This document shows, one piece after another, positions 45,797 to 54,429 of a stretch of 64,000 nt of DNA. The position numbers were made by a program, and so were the translations under genes. The DNA comes from Alphaproteobacteria bacterium (GTDB lineage Bacteria > Pseudomonadota > Alphaproteobacteria > ATCC43930 > CGMCC-115725). The DNA lies in the NCBI GenBank assembly GCA_028871455.1, contig JAGWNF010000015.1, forward strand, positions 1 through 64,000. Direction: 5' to 3'. The notes beneath the pieces were generated by a model. That model did not search any database, had not been told where the DNA came from, and saw only the letters and a program-made list of their open reading frames with translations. How positions within the stretch are numbered: the stretch's first letter is position 1; each line of letters starts with the position of its first letter.

Positions 45797-46054
45797 TCAG
45801 CTGCAGATCCAATCCCGCAGCGGCAGCGCCGCGGCCACCGCCGCCAAGATGCCCAGCATCAGGAATGTCATGTTGCCATCGGCGGCGGCGATCTTCAGAC
45901 ACACGGCAGACAGTAGCGCCTCGCCGAGGAAGATGGCGAGGTCGGTCATGAAATTGCGCAAGACCATGTCGCGGTCGACGTCGTCTTCGACATGGTGCCG
46001 AAGGAACAGACGGCGGGCCCACTGCTCGCTGATTTTCATTGCACTGACCTTCAT
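45797..46054 (-). CDS. Small membrane protein of unknown function
   Basis: 85 residues starting at the ATG that overlaps the stop of the upstream gene (ATGA), which strongly supports the frame. A charged N-terminal part (ISEQWARRLFLRHHVEDDVDRD) is followed by two hydrophobic segments (about 38-58 and 62-80) and ends LPLRDWICS. I do not recognise a family. It is the last of three small genes running toward the convergent CYTH-CHAD gene. Confidence 0.6.
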   Translation of the reverse strand: MKVSAMKISEQWARRLFLRHHVEDDVDRDMVLRNFMTDLAIFLGEALLSAVCLKIAAADGNMTFLMLGILAAVAAALPLRDWICS

Positions 46055-46326
46055 TGGAGCGCGCTCGTCGCCGCGGCGTGCCACATATGGACTGCGAGGA
46101 CCTGCAACGCGAGACGGTGGCCGCGTTCGCGTGCCTCTTTGCTCATCGGCTCGATCGGCGCGCCGGCGACAGAATGCATCACCGGAAGCGGCTCGACGTT
46201 CCACGGTGCCAAGTGACGCATGCGTTGATGCGCGATCTTGATGTCGTCGACGGGCGATAGCGAGGCTTCCGGATCGCGCGACACCGCCCTCAAGCGGGTG
46301 CGCGAGCGGCGTAGGATCGAATTCAT
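46051..46326 (-). CDS. Small soluble protein of unknown function
   Basis: 91 residues, basic at the start (MNSILRRSRTRLRAVSRD) and rich in histidine and methionine later (MRHLAPWNVEPLPVMHSVAG). There is no membrane segment or known motif. Its stop overlaps the start of the membrane protein gene and it lies 38 bases after the upstream small gene, so the three are probably co-transcribed. It could be a regulator or partner of the membrane protein; this is speculative. Confidence 0.5.
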   Translation of the reverse strand: MNSILRRSRTRLRAVSRDPEASLSPVDDIKIAHQRMRHLAPWNVEPLPVMHSVAGAPIEPMSKEARERGHRLALQVLAVHMWHAAATSALQ

Positions 46327-46364
46327 GGTCGGCCTTCCCTCCTGCGTGATGAAGACGCCGAAGT

Positions 46365-46601
46365 TCAGAAGCTATGCGATATCCTGATCGTGAATGTCGG
46401 GACATCCGGTAGCCGCACTTCCATGTGGACGCGACGCGCGCCCCGCCACAGTTCGATGCCGTGGTAATGGGGTCGACGTTCGAGCATATCGCGCGCGGTC
46501 TCGACTGCATCCTGCTCGCGGATGCACTCGATCATCTCGTCCGAACCGATCGAGCCCGTGGAGTCGAGAAAATAGCATCGATACTGGGTCAGATTCGCCA
46601 T
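46365..46601 (-). CDS. Small conserved hypothetical protein
   Basis: About 78 residues from ATG 46601: MANLTQYRCYFLDSTGSIG, then EMIECIREQDAVETARDMLE and ELWRGARRVH. This pattern (YRCYFxD, a helix of Asp/Ala/Glu, then xEVWxxxRxVH) belongs to small uncharacterised proteins common in Bradyrhizobium and Rhodospirillales, often in several copies. A longer frame from 46673 adds a poor leader and is not used. It heads the three-gene small operon. Confidence 0.6.
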   Translation of the reverse strand: MANLTQYRCYFLDSTGSIGSDEMIECIREQDAVETARDMLERRPHYHGIELWRGARRVHMEVRLPDVPTFTIRISHSF

Positions 46602-46881
46602 CGCCCTCAGCCCCCTCGTCGTATCGAGCCAAGGACACGGCCTTGGCGCCGGGAAATGAAGGCACGCGTTCACTCTTCTGCCGCGGCCGCCGTCTGGGGT
46701 GTGACAGGGTTATTTTCATTGCCCCATGGCGAAGGCGGCACGAGCCTCCGGTTCCATTGAAGACAGTGTCGTCCGGGGCCGGCGAGGTCAATTCAGCCGG
46801 TCCCTGAGGCGCGACACGGAATCTATTGAGGTGCGAGAGGCGCTTTTCGGCCGCGATTCGCTCGAGGTTGCGGCAAATTCG

Positions 46882-47538
46882 TTATTTTTCGGGCGAAACC
46901 AAGCCGTGACGAATGGCGAAGCGTACTAAGCCGGCGACGTCGTGGATATCAAGCCGCTCCATAAGGCTGGCCCGGTGGGACTCGATAGTCTTCACGCTGG
47001 CATCGAGCAATTGGGCGATCTGCTTGGACGATTTGCCCTCGGCGATCAATTGCAGTATCTCGCGTTGCCGCGGTGTGAGCAGGTCGAGTGAGTTGGTCTG
47101 CCCCTCGGCACGATTGAGATAGACGTCGATGACATGCTTGGAGATCGCGGGGCTGAGGAAAATCTCGCCGCGCGCCACGGCTTCGATGGCCATCTCCAGT
47201 TCGCGCGGCGCCGAGCCCTTGAGGACATAGCCCGACGCACCGGCGCGTAACGCCTGCAGCACGTGGCTTTCATCCGCGTGCATCGAGAGCATGACGACGT
47301 GTACCTGCGGGTGGTCCTTGACCAAGCGACGGGTGGCTTCGAGACCGTTGAGCCCCGGCATGGCGATGTCCATGACCACGACGTTGGGGCGCAGCTTGAT
47401 CACGTGCTCCAGGGCTTCGCGCCCGTCGCCGGCCTCGCCGACAACCTCGATACCTGGAAACTCGCCGATCAGCGACTTCAGGCTGGCTCGGATGAGCAGG
47501 TGGTCGTCGCACAAAAGGATACGGATAGGATTGTTCAT
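46882..47538 (-). CDS. NarL/FixJ-family response regulator (LuxR-type HTH)
   Basis: 218 residues. The receiver (1-120) has the acidic pocket CDDH, phospho-acceptor Asp57 (VVVMDIAMPG) and the lysine in YVLKGS. The LuxR-type DNA-binding domain (about 152-212) reads LTPRQREILQLIAEGKSSKQIAQLLDASVKTIESHRASLMERL. It should be phosphorylated by a histidine kinase and act as a transcription factor. It is divergently placed, with 470 bases of upstream region shared with the hybrid kinase at 48009, so the two may be linked. Confidence 0.88.
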   Translation of the reverse strand: MNNPIRILLCDDHLLIRASLKSLIGEFPGIEVVGEAGDGREALEHVIKLRPNVVVMDIAMPGLNGLEATRRLVKDHPQVHVVMLSMHADESHVLQALRAGASGYVLKGSAPRELEMAIEAVARGEIFLSPAISKHVIDVYLNRAEGQTNSLDLLTPRQREILQLIAEGKSSKQIAQLLDASVKTIESHRASLMERLDIHDVAGLVRFAIRHGLVSPEK

Positions 47539-48008
47539 CGATTGAAACGGGCCCTACTGGCGCCGCGCGCAGCCCGGACCGCGGCCTCCGGAGCGTCTAC
47601 TGGTCATCAGGGCTCCCCCCATGAGGAAATATCAGTATATGCCCCGATTCGGTCCGCCAGTGAGGCCTTTGCAGCCAACCAGGGTGTCGAGCATCGCTGG
47701 ATTGGCCGAAAATTACCGGTTTTTCCGCAGCAATCTCAGGGTTTCCCCGATAAGCGGTTCGGGACGAAAGGCCTACCCTCGGCGCTAACTGGGACGCCGC
47801 CGTCAACACATCACAACGCCAGCCACGCCGCCGGCAGCGGCGACCGGTAATTGAGACGCAGGAGCGGCCAGAAGCCGCCGAAGCGCCACCAGCCGCCGGG
47901 CGTTTTCGCCAATTTGATTGCGGTGGTACCGGGCTTAAGCGATGTATTTTATCAGCGCATAAGCCAAACAGACCCGCGCGAGGAACGCGAGAGCGAGCAG
48001 ACCGGCCC
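47539..48008. other. 470-base divergent intergenic region
   Basis: This lies between the LuxR-type regulator and the hybrid kinase, which are transcribed away from each other. It must hold both promoters. No tRNA, clear palindromic operator or strong -35/-10 pair was recognised. Reading frames that cross it (for example 47597-48010 minus) have composition and content typical of antisense shadows. Confidence 0.45.
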
Positions 48009-49487
48009 ATGAACGACAGCGCCGATTGGCTGACCCTGATCGCGGCTTTTCTGCCGGTGGCACTCTATTCCGCAGATGCCGAGGCGCGACTGGCCGGCCC
48101 GCGCACTTTGAGCGAGGAGTTGGCGGCTTCGCTGGGATACCGCGCGGCCGATTTCATCCACGATCCGGATTTGTGGATGTCCCGGGTCCACGCCGCCGAT
48201 CAGCCGAAGCTGTTGGCGCATGCCCGCGCGATCGCAACCGAAGGTTCATTTGCGCTCGAGTACCGGTGGCTTGCCGCCGACGGTGGTGAGCGGATCTTCT
48301 CGGATCGGGCGGTGTTGGTGACCGATCGGCTGGGACGCCCGTCCCGCGTCCAGGGCATCGCACTGGATGTCACCGATCGTTCTTTCATGCGCCATCAGCT
48401 CGATCAAGCCCAGCGTATGGCAGCCGTCGGCCGCATCACCGGCAACGTGGCGCACGAGCTCAACAATCTGCTCACGGTCATCATGTGGAATCTCGATTTG
48501 ATGACGCGCTCGTTGGATGGGACCAGCAAGGATTTCGACCGCGCTCATATCGCGCTCAGCGCGGCACTCAACGGTACCGGACTGCTCAAGCAGCTCCTCA
48601 ATTTTGCGCACAAAGACAGCGAGGCGACCCGCGTCGAGATCGGCAGCGTCCTCGGCCATGCCGCACAAGCGCTCCGCCTGGTCATCGGCGCCGACATTAC
48701 GGTCGAGATCAAGTCACCGCCCGGATTATGGCCGATCGAAGCCGGCACCGATCAGCTCGAGCTGGCTCTGGTCAGCCTTGCGATCCATGCGCGTCAATCC
48801 ATGCCCGAGGGTGGCCGCCTCGTGGTCGAGGCGAGTAATCTTCCGGCGGGCGCCAGCGCGCTCGACGATGACGCGGTCGCCTTGTCGGTCAGCGCGATCG
48901 CTTCGGGCCCGGTCACGGCCCTGCCGTCCGACGGTCGCGCAAGCGACGCGATCACCACCGTTCGGAGCGTCGTCGAAGCTTCTGGTGGTCAGCTCGTTGT
49001 CGCGCCGTCCGGTGCCTCGGGGCCGTTCGCGCGCCTGCTGTTCCGGCGGTTAGCGGTCAAGCCGGCCGTCAGCTCGGACACCGATAGTAAGCAGATCGAA
49101 CATGAGGGCGCCACCCGCACGGTTCTGGTCGTCGAAGACGACCCGGATGTCCGGAACGTTACGGTGGCACGGGTCGGCGAGCTCGGCCATCACGTGCTCG
49201 AGGCCGGCAATGCCAGAACGGCGCTCGATATCCTCGGCCGCGACGAGCCAATCGATCTGCTATTTACCGATATCGCCATGCCCGGCGGCATGAACGGCCT
49301 CGAGCTGGCACGACGCGCGCGCCAGCTACGACCAGGAATCCGCATTCTTTTCGTGTCGGGATATACCTCGGCGACGCATCACGAGGGCAGCACGCCGGGC
49401 GAATTCCTGCAAAAGCCCTATCGCCAAGAAGACCTGGGCCGGGCGTTGAGCCGGGCGCTCAACCGCGGCGCAACCGCCGCCGCCTGA
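48009..49487 (+). CDS. Hybrid sensor kinase with degenerate ATPase domain plus receiver
   Basis: 492 residues: a PAS-like domain (about 15-125), HisKA with His149 (NVAHELNNLLTVI), a region where HATPase_c should be (about 215-345), and a C-terminal receiver (about 370-485, LVVEDDPDVRN, LLFTDIAMPG, KPY). The N-box position reads ALVSLAIHARQSM with no asparagine, and no DxGxG, FEPF or GLGL boxes follow. The protein therefore looks unable to bind ATP in the normal way and may act as a phosphotransfer, phosphatase or scaffold protein. It is divergent from the LuxR regulator and convergent with the MASE1 kinase (3 bases between the stops). Confidence 0.8.
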   Translation: MNDSADWLTLIAAFLPVALYSADAEARLAGPRTLSEELAASLGYRAADFIHDPDLWMSRVHAADQPKLLAHARAIATEGSFALEYRWLAADGGERIFSDRAVLVTDRLGRPSRVQGIALDVTDRSFMRHQLDQAQRMAAVGRITGNVAHELNNLLTVIMWNLDLMTRSLDGTSKDFDRAHIALSAALNGTGLLKQLLNFAHKDSEATRVEIGSVLGHAAQALRLVIGADITVEIKSPPGLWPIEAGTDQLELALVSLAIHARQSMPEGGRLVVEASNLPAGASALDDDAVALSVSAIASGPVTALPSDGRASDAITTVRSVVEASGGQLVVAPSGASGPFARLLFRRLAVKPAVSSDTDSKQIEHEGATRTVLVVEDDPDVRNVTVARVGELGHHVLEAGNARTALDILGRDEPIDLLFTDIAMPGGMNGLELARRARQLRPGIRILFVSGYTSATHHEGSTPGEFLQKPYRQEDLGRALSRALNRGATAAA

Positions 49488-49490
49488 GTC

Positions 49491-52145
49491 TCACGGCGGG
49501 TTGGCGAGCGCGCGGCCGACCGCGCGGGCGAGATCGTCACGCGTGAACGGCTTGCGCAGCACCGGCGCCTGATCACCGAGACCATCCGGCGGGGCCGGCC
49601 CCGCACCGTGACCGGTGGTGAACAACACACGCAGCCTCGGACAGCGCCGCATAGCCTCGACCGCGAGACTGGTACCGTCGAATCGCGGCAGACCGACGTC
49701 CACGAAGAGCAACTCGATGCCCGGCTCGGCCGCGATGAGCCCGAGCGCCTGCTCGCCGTCGGCAGCGCTGATCACGCGATAGCCCAGGCCGCGCAGCGCG
49801 CCGACGGCGAGATCGCGGACCTCGGCGTTGTCTTCGACCACAAGAACCAGCGCGCCCATTCGGTGTTCGATGACCAGTTCGGACGCCGGCGTCGGCGCGG
49901 TGGCAATGGGGCGGTCCGCCTCGCGCGGCAGGTACAGCGTGACGATCGTGCCCTTGCCTGGCTCGCTTTCCACCCGGATATGGCCCTGCGACTGCTTGAC
50001 GAAGCCGTAGACCATGCTGAGGCCGAGGCCGCTGCCCTTTCCCACCTCCTTGGTGGTGAAAAACGGCTCGAAGACGCGGGCGCGCACATCCGGCCGCATG
50101 CCGATGCCGTTGTCGCTGACGCGTACGACGATATAGCGGCCTGGCTTGACGTCGTCCTCGTCCGGCGCCGGGCTCAGCTGCTCTTCACTCGTCGCGACGA
50201 CCACCTTGCCACCCTCCGGCATGGCGTCGCGCGCATTGAGCACCAGGTTGAGCAGCGCGGTCTCGAGCTGATTGGCGTCGCAAAAGCATCGCGGCGCGAC
50301 TTCAGCAAATCGCATTTCGCGCGTTACCGATTCGCCGAGCACGCGATCGAATAGCCCATTCATCTCGGCAACCAGCACGTTGACATCGACCGGTCGGGGA
50401 TCGAGCGGCTGCCGTCGGGCGAAAGCCAGCAATCGCTGGGTCACCGCCGCCGCCCGCATTGCGCCGCGCATGGCGGCATGCGCCGCATCGCGCAGCTTCG
50501 CCTGGGTGTCGCCGACGCCGCGCTGGATGATTTCGACGTTGCCGATAATGACCGTCAGAATGTTGTTGAAATCGTGCGCGATACCGCCGGTCAGCTGGCC
50601 GATCGCCTCCATCTTTTGCGCTTGGGCGAGCGACGCGCGTGCCAATTCGAGCGCCTCCTTCTGGCGCACCTGCTGCGTAATGTCGCGCGTGATCTTCGCA
50701 AAGCCGACGAGCCGGCCGGCCTCGTCCCGCAAGGCGTCGAGCACGATATTGGCATAGAACCGCCCGCCGTCCTTGCGCACGCGCCAGGCCTCGATCTCGA
50801 ATTTGCCGTCGCGCGCGGCGATATCCAGCTCCCGCTGCGGCATTTGCGCAGCGCGGTCCTCGGGCGTATAGAAAATCGAGAAGTGCTGGCCGATGATTTC
50901 CTCCGCGGTATAGCCCTTGATGCGCTGGGCACCCGCGTTCCAATTGATGACGTGCCCTTCCGGATCGAGCAGGTAGATGGCGTAATCGGTCACACCCTCG
51001 ACCAGCGTCCGATAGCGCGTCTCGCTCTCTGCCAGAGCCGCAGTGCGGCGCTCGACGCGGCGCTCGAGTTGCTCGCGCGACCAAGTCAGTTCTTGGATCG
51101 CCTGCCGTCGCTCGCCGAGCGCACCGGCGATCAGCATCATCGTCACCGTTACGACGCTGACAAAGCCCTGCAGCGCCAGCAGCGAGCCGTTCGTCGTGCC
51201 GGCGGCGAACGGGCCGGCACCGCTGAGCGTGCCGGCTGCGGCGATGACGGCGGTGAGCAGCCGGCCGAAGGCGCCGGTCGCGGGCCCGAGGCGAAATTCG
51301 ATCCACAGCAGCGCCGGCGCGACGACATAGGGCCCGAGCGGAATTTCATTCCCGAGGAAGCGCTGCACCGCCGCCGGCAGGTGAGCCGTCAAGCCCGCGA
51401 ACCAATGCGTAAAAACCGCTGCGGCAACCGCAACCAAGGTCGCGAGTGCCGCCAGCATCTCAGCCCAGCGAACAGACCGCCACGATACCGAACCGAGATG
51501 GGCCCACGCGAGCACCAGCGGTGTCACGACCAGGATTCCCGTCACGTCACCCAACCACCACGTGAACCACGCGACTGCCGCGACCGGTTTGTGGATCACG
51601 TCGATTGCCGCCAACGCGCCAACACCGACCGTGCTGGCGACGAGCGGGGCAATCACCGCGGCCATGACGAAAATGACGACATCCGGCGCATTGTCGAGCC
51701 GAGCCATGCCGGTGCCGTAGCGCCGAACGATCACACTCGCCGCCAGCGCCTCGAGCGCATTGCCGAACCCGACCACGGCGGCGGCAACGACTTCGCTGAC
51801 ATGCGCGGCGGCGAAGGCGGTCAGGGCGACCGCACTTGCCGCGGCACCCGGGCTCGCCTTACCGAACAGATCGACGAAATTGGCCAAGAAAGCGCCGACG
51901 ACCACGCCGGCGAGCGCCCGCGGACCGAACAGCAGGACCGCCGCCAGCGCGAGACCGGATGGTGGCCACAGCGCGCTGGCTTGCGTCCCTTCGAATTCGA
52001 CGCGCAGCCCAAGACGCGCCGCGAGGAAATAAGTGGCGGCGACTATCGCGATCTGCGCCACCGCCATCGCGAGGGCAAGAACCTGCGGCTTTCGCCGCGG
52101 CGCAGTCACGGCGTGGCCCGGACGACTGAGCGGCGTATCCGTCAC
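49491..52145 (-). CDS. MASE1-PAS hybrid histidine kinase
   Basis: 884 residues. MASE1, an eight-helix membrane sensor domain, spans about 20-320 (LAARLGLRVEFEGTQASALWPPSGLALAAVLLFGPRA). A short coiled segment, a PAS domain with PAC (about 370-490, DYAIYLLDPEGHVINWNAGAQRIKGY), HisKA (GGIAHDFNNILTVI), a full HATPase_c (ALLNLVLNARDAMPEGG, VSDNGIGM, FEPFFTTKEVGKGSGLGLSM) and a C-terminal receiver (about 765-880, LVVEDN, LLFVDVGLPR, RKPF) follow. The signal is unknown. Next to a kinase lacking ATPase boxes and a lone receiver, it could be the phosphate source for a local phosphorelay. Confidence 0.9.
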   Translation of the reverse strand: MTDTPLSRPGHAVTAPRRKPQVLALAMAVAQIAIVAATYFLAARLGLRVEFEGTQASALWPPSGLALAAVLLFGPRALAGVVVGAFLANFVDLFGKASPGAAASAVALTAFAAAHVSEVVAAAVVGFGNALEALAASVIVRRYGTGMARLDNAPDVVIFVMAAVIAPLVASTVGVGALAAIDVIHKPVAAVAWFTWWLGDVTGILVVTPLVLAWAHLGSVSWRSVRWAEMLAALATLVAVAAAVFTHWFAGLTAHLPAAVQRFLGNEIPLGPYVVAPALLWIEFRLGPATGAFGRLLTAVIAAAGTLSGAGPFAAGTTNGSLLALQGFVSVVTVTMMLIAGALGERRQAIQELTWSREQLERRVERRTAALAESETRYRTLVEGVTDYAIYLLDPEGHVINWNAGAQRIKGYTAEEIIGQHFSIFYTPEDRAAQMPQRELDIAARDGKFEIEAWRVRKDGGRFYANIVLDALRDEAGRLVGFAKITRDITQQVRQKEALELARASLAQAQKMEAIGQLTGGIAHDFNNILTVIIGNVEIIQRGVGDTQAKLRDAAHAAMRGAMRAAAVTQRLLAFARRQPLDPRPVDVNVLVAEMNGLFDRVLGESVTREMRFAEVAPRCFCDANQLETALLNLVLNARDAMPEGGKVVVATSEEQLSPAPDEDDVKPGRYIVVRVSDNGIGMRPDVRARVFEPFFTTKEVGKGSGLGLSMVYGFVKQSQGHIRVESEPGKGTIVTLYLPREADRPIATAPTPASELVIEHRMGALVLVVEDNAEVRDLAVGALRGLGYRVISAADGEQALGLIAAEPGIELLFVDVGLPRFDGTSLAVEAMRRCPRLRVLFTTGHGAGPAPPDGLGDQAPVLRKPFTRDDLARAVGRALANPP

Positions 52146-52367
52146 CGTTCGGCTCCTCCGGTGCCCTTCATCCGTTCGCGCCCGCTCGGCAGCGGAAGCT
52201 GCCCTCTGCTGTTATGGATGTCACAAAACGTGCCGGAGAAGCGAAGGCGATTCAAGCATCGCCTCCGGCTGCCCGGCGAAACCGGCCCGGCGGGCCAAAT
52301 TGAGCCCGATCACGTCCTGTGGTCTACTTTGCGCCGAGATCGCGCAGCGGACGAGCGGTGAACCAGT

Positions 52368-52736
52368 ATGAGCGAGGCACTTTCCGTCCTGGTTGTCGAG
52401 GACGACGAGCTGGTTCGCGAAGCGACCGTCGGCAGCGTCATCGATCTGGGACACCGTGTCCTCGAAGCCGCCGACGCCGATGCCGCGCTGCAGATGCTCA
52501 ACGGCGATACCACGATCGACGTGCTGTTCACGGACGTCCGGCTGCCTGGGAAAAGCGGCGAGCAGCTGGCGCGCGAAGCGTGGCGGCGGCGACCTAGTCT
52601 CCGGGTGATCTTCACCAGCGGCGGTCAGGTGCCCGAGACGACGCCCGAAGTTCCCGGTCCGGCCGTGTGGCTCGGCAAACCCTACAAGTGGGACGACCTC
52701 AAGCGCGCGTTCGAGCGGCTCGCGCGGCGGCGCTGA
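52368..52736 (+). CDS. Single-domain response regulator
   Basis: 122 residues, a receiver only. LSVLVVEDDELVREATVG, phospho-acceptor Asp56 (VLFTDVRLPGKSGEQLA), the FTSGG threonine/serine position and the lysine in WLGKPYKWDDL are present. It has no output domain and resembles the receivers of the two nearby hybrid kinases (same LEAADADAAL and LFTD wording). It is divergent from the MASE1 kinase, with a 222-base shared upstream region. A shuttle or phosphate-sink role is possible. Confidence 0.85.
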   Translation: MSEALSVLVVEDDELVREATVGSVIDLGHRVLEAADADAALQMLNGDTTIDVLFTDVRLPGKSGEQLAREAWRRRPSLRVIFTSGGQVPETTPEVPGPAVWLGKPYKWDDLKRAFERLARRR

Positions 52737-52925
52737 CGTCCGCCACCGACACATAAAAGTCACCGTTTGTCACAGGCGGGTTCGCTACGCTTTGGCTGGC
52801 GTTCGTCTCCGTCCGTCCACGCCCGGCCCACGGGCAGAGAGCTGAAAATGCATTCTGTTCGACGTGTCGCATCGAGGTGATCGTCGCAAGCTGAGGGCGC
52901 AATCGGCTTCCGATCATGGATTATT

Positions 52926-52941
52926 GCGGCCGCTCGGCCGC
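52926..52941. terminator. Possible terminator hairpin between convergent genes
   Basis: A GC-rich inverted repeat (GCGGCCG, two-base loop, CGGCCGC) followed on the plus strand by TCATTTTT. It lies right at the 3' end of the FMN reductase-like gene and 190 bases downstream of the single-domain regulator. The loop is tight and the T-run is interrupted, so this is tentative. Confidence 0.35.
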
Positions 52942-52943
52942 CG

Positions 52944-54029
52944 TCATTTTTCGCGCGAGTCATGCAGGTTCGCATCTGGCTGCTTGAGCGCGCCGGCACG
53001 ATTGAGCTTCACCGCCTCCACCAGGGCCAAGGCCGCATTCACGGTCTCAGCCTGGAGATCGGTGTCCTCGTCGAGATCGGCGTGACTGGTCGCATAGGGC
53101 CGGTAATAGCCGAGATAAGCGCCGACGACGGCTTGGCGCGCAGCCTGGATCAGGCCGATATCGGTGAGCCAGTCGACCAGGATGCGCCGCAGATTTTCGA
53201 CGCCGGCCGCGTCACCATGCACCACGACGGCGAACACGCGGCCGGCGAGATGCTTGGGATAGGGCCAGCCGGCAAACTCGAGCGCCTTGGCGCGCACCGG
53301 ATCCTTGCCATGGGTCGAGGTCTGATCGGGGTTGCCGCCGTCCGCGCAAACCAGGCGATCGATCATCAGCTTCAGCACGGATGGCGCCTGATACCAGTTG
53401 ACCGGCGTCACGACCATCACGCCGTGCGCCGCCGCCCAGCGTGGATAGAGCTCGGCCATCCAGTCGCCTTCCTGGCCGAGCGCGTGATTGGGATAGCAGC
53501 TACACGGCCAGTGGCAGAGCGGCTGTGCGGTCGAAACGCAGGCCTTGCACGGATAGATGACGCGGCCGCGTTCGGCCGTGAGCGCGCTCAGGTCGAGAAA
53601 ATCGACTTCGAAGCCGGCGACCTTTTCGATCGCCTGCCGCGCCAACGTCGCCAGTCGGAATGTTTTGGAAATCTCGCCGGGACAGGTCTGGTCGCTGCGC
53701 GCCGAGGCGTTGACCAGTAGGATGCGCGACGGCGACCCCGGGTCTTTCTGGCGCCTCTCGGCCTCCTGAATCGCGCGCCGCGTCTCGAGCCACTCGATCG
53801 CGACCTCGTACGTCGGGTCGGCGAAACCTGCACCGGCAGGTCGGGTACGTGGCGTCTTGCGATATTTGTCATAGGCGTCCCAGGCCGCCTCTTCGAGCCT
53901 GGCGATCTCGGCGCTCAGCGCATCGAAGACCGGATCGTAGAACCGCGCCCGGTAGCGCCGCGAGAATTCGGCACGGTCGATCTGAACCGAAGGCATGCCC
54001 TTGCGAACGTCGATTTTCGGATCAGCCAT
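52944..54029 (-). CDS. NADPH-dependent FMN reductase / flavodoxin-fold protein
   Basis: About 361 residues. An N-terminal helical extension (about 1-95) precedes a flavodoxin-like domain: RILLVNASARSDQTCPGEISKTFRLA (phosphate-binding loop), VMVVTPVNWYQAPSVLKLMIDRLVCADGG (flavin and dimer region) and RVFAVVVHGDAAG. A CKACVSTAQPLCHWPCSCYP cluster of cysteines is inserted near residue 165 and could bind metal or form disulfides; it is unusual for the family. The start is the ATG at 54029, with GGGAGGGAG upstream. The electron acceptor is unknown. Confidence 0.75.
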   Translation of the reverse strand: MADPKIDVRKGMPSVQIDRAEFSRRYRARFYDPVFDALSAEIARLEEAAWDAYDKYRKTPRTRPAGAGFADPTYEVAIEWLETRRAIQEAERRQKDPGSPSRILLVNASARSDQTCPGEISKTFRLATLARQAIEKVAGFEVDFLDLSALTAERGRVIYPCKACVSTAQPLCHWPCSCYPNHALGQEGDWMAELYPRWAAAHGVMVVTPVNWYQAPSVLKLMIDRLVCADGGNPDQTSTHGKDPVRAKALEFAGWPYPKHLAGRVFAVVVHGDAAGVENLRRILVDWLTDIGLIQAARQAVVGAYLGYYRPYATSHADLDEDTDLQAETVNAALALVEAVKLNRAGALKQPDANLHDSREK

Positions 54030-54162
54030 CGGCTCCCTCCCCGCCAGCTCGGTCATCGTAACCCGGCGGCATCGGGTCGCCTACCGCCCGGGCATCACAA
54101 TCCTGCGAACCGTTGGCTGCCCCTTGGGCTAAGATTGAGTACATGGTGCTCGGGAGGTCGAC

Positions 54163-54315
54163 ATGATCCGCAAGCTGAAATCGGGCGGGTATCGCCTCTA
54201 TTCACGCAAGAAAAACCCGAAAACCGGCAAGCGTCGCAACCTCGGCACGTTTCCAACACGCGCCGCAGCGATGAAGCACGAGCGCGCGATCCAGTTTTTC
54301 AAGCGCCAGGGCTAG
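54163..54315 (+). CDS. 50-residue basic conserved micro-protein
   Basis: The frame runs from ATG 54163, with GGGAGG 6-9 bases upstream, to TAG 54313. It begins MIRKLKSGGYRLYSRKKNPK and ends HERAIQFFKRQG. About a third of its residues are Lys or Arg. Nearly identical small proteins (MIRKLxSGxYRLYSRKKxPKTGKRRNLGTF) occur widely in Rhizobiales and Rhodospirillales. The family looks nucleic-acid binding, but its function is unknown to me. Confidence 0.8.
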   Translation: MIRKLKSGGYRLYSRKKNPKTGKRRNLGTFPTRAAAMKHERAIQFFKRQG

Positions 54316-54429
54316 GCCGTATGCTGGACTTGGCGCGAAAACCGGAGCCCCGGAGCGACCGACCGAGGATGCTTACGGTGCATTGCTCCCTTTCACCCGC
54401 AGCGCCTTCGCTGCGATGCACTGACGGCG

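Noticed and set aside
46726-46929. 67-codon plus-strand frame between the small operon and the LuxR regulator
   Set aside because: No ribosome-binding site or motif; the 3' part overlaps the regulator's end on the other strand.
47597-48010. 137-codon minus-strand frame, and a hydrophobic end (LLALAFLARVCLAYALIKYIA) in another frame, upstream of the hybrid kinase
   Set aside because: Neither has a usable start and ribosome-binding site outside the kinase gene; composition suggests chance.
50478-52361. 627-codon open frame antisense to the MASE1 hybrid kinase
   Set aside because: The minus strand has all domains of a full kinase; this frame is a low-complexity Arg/His/Asp-rich shadow.
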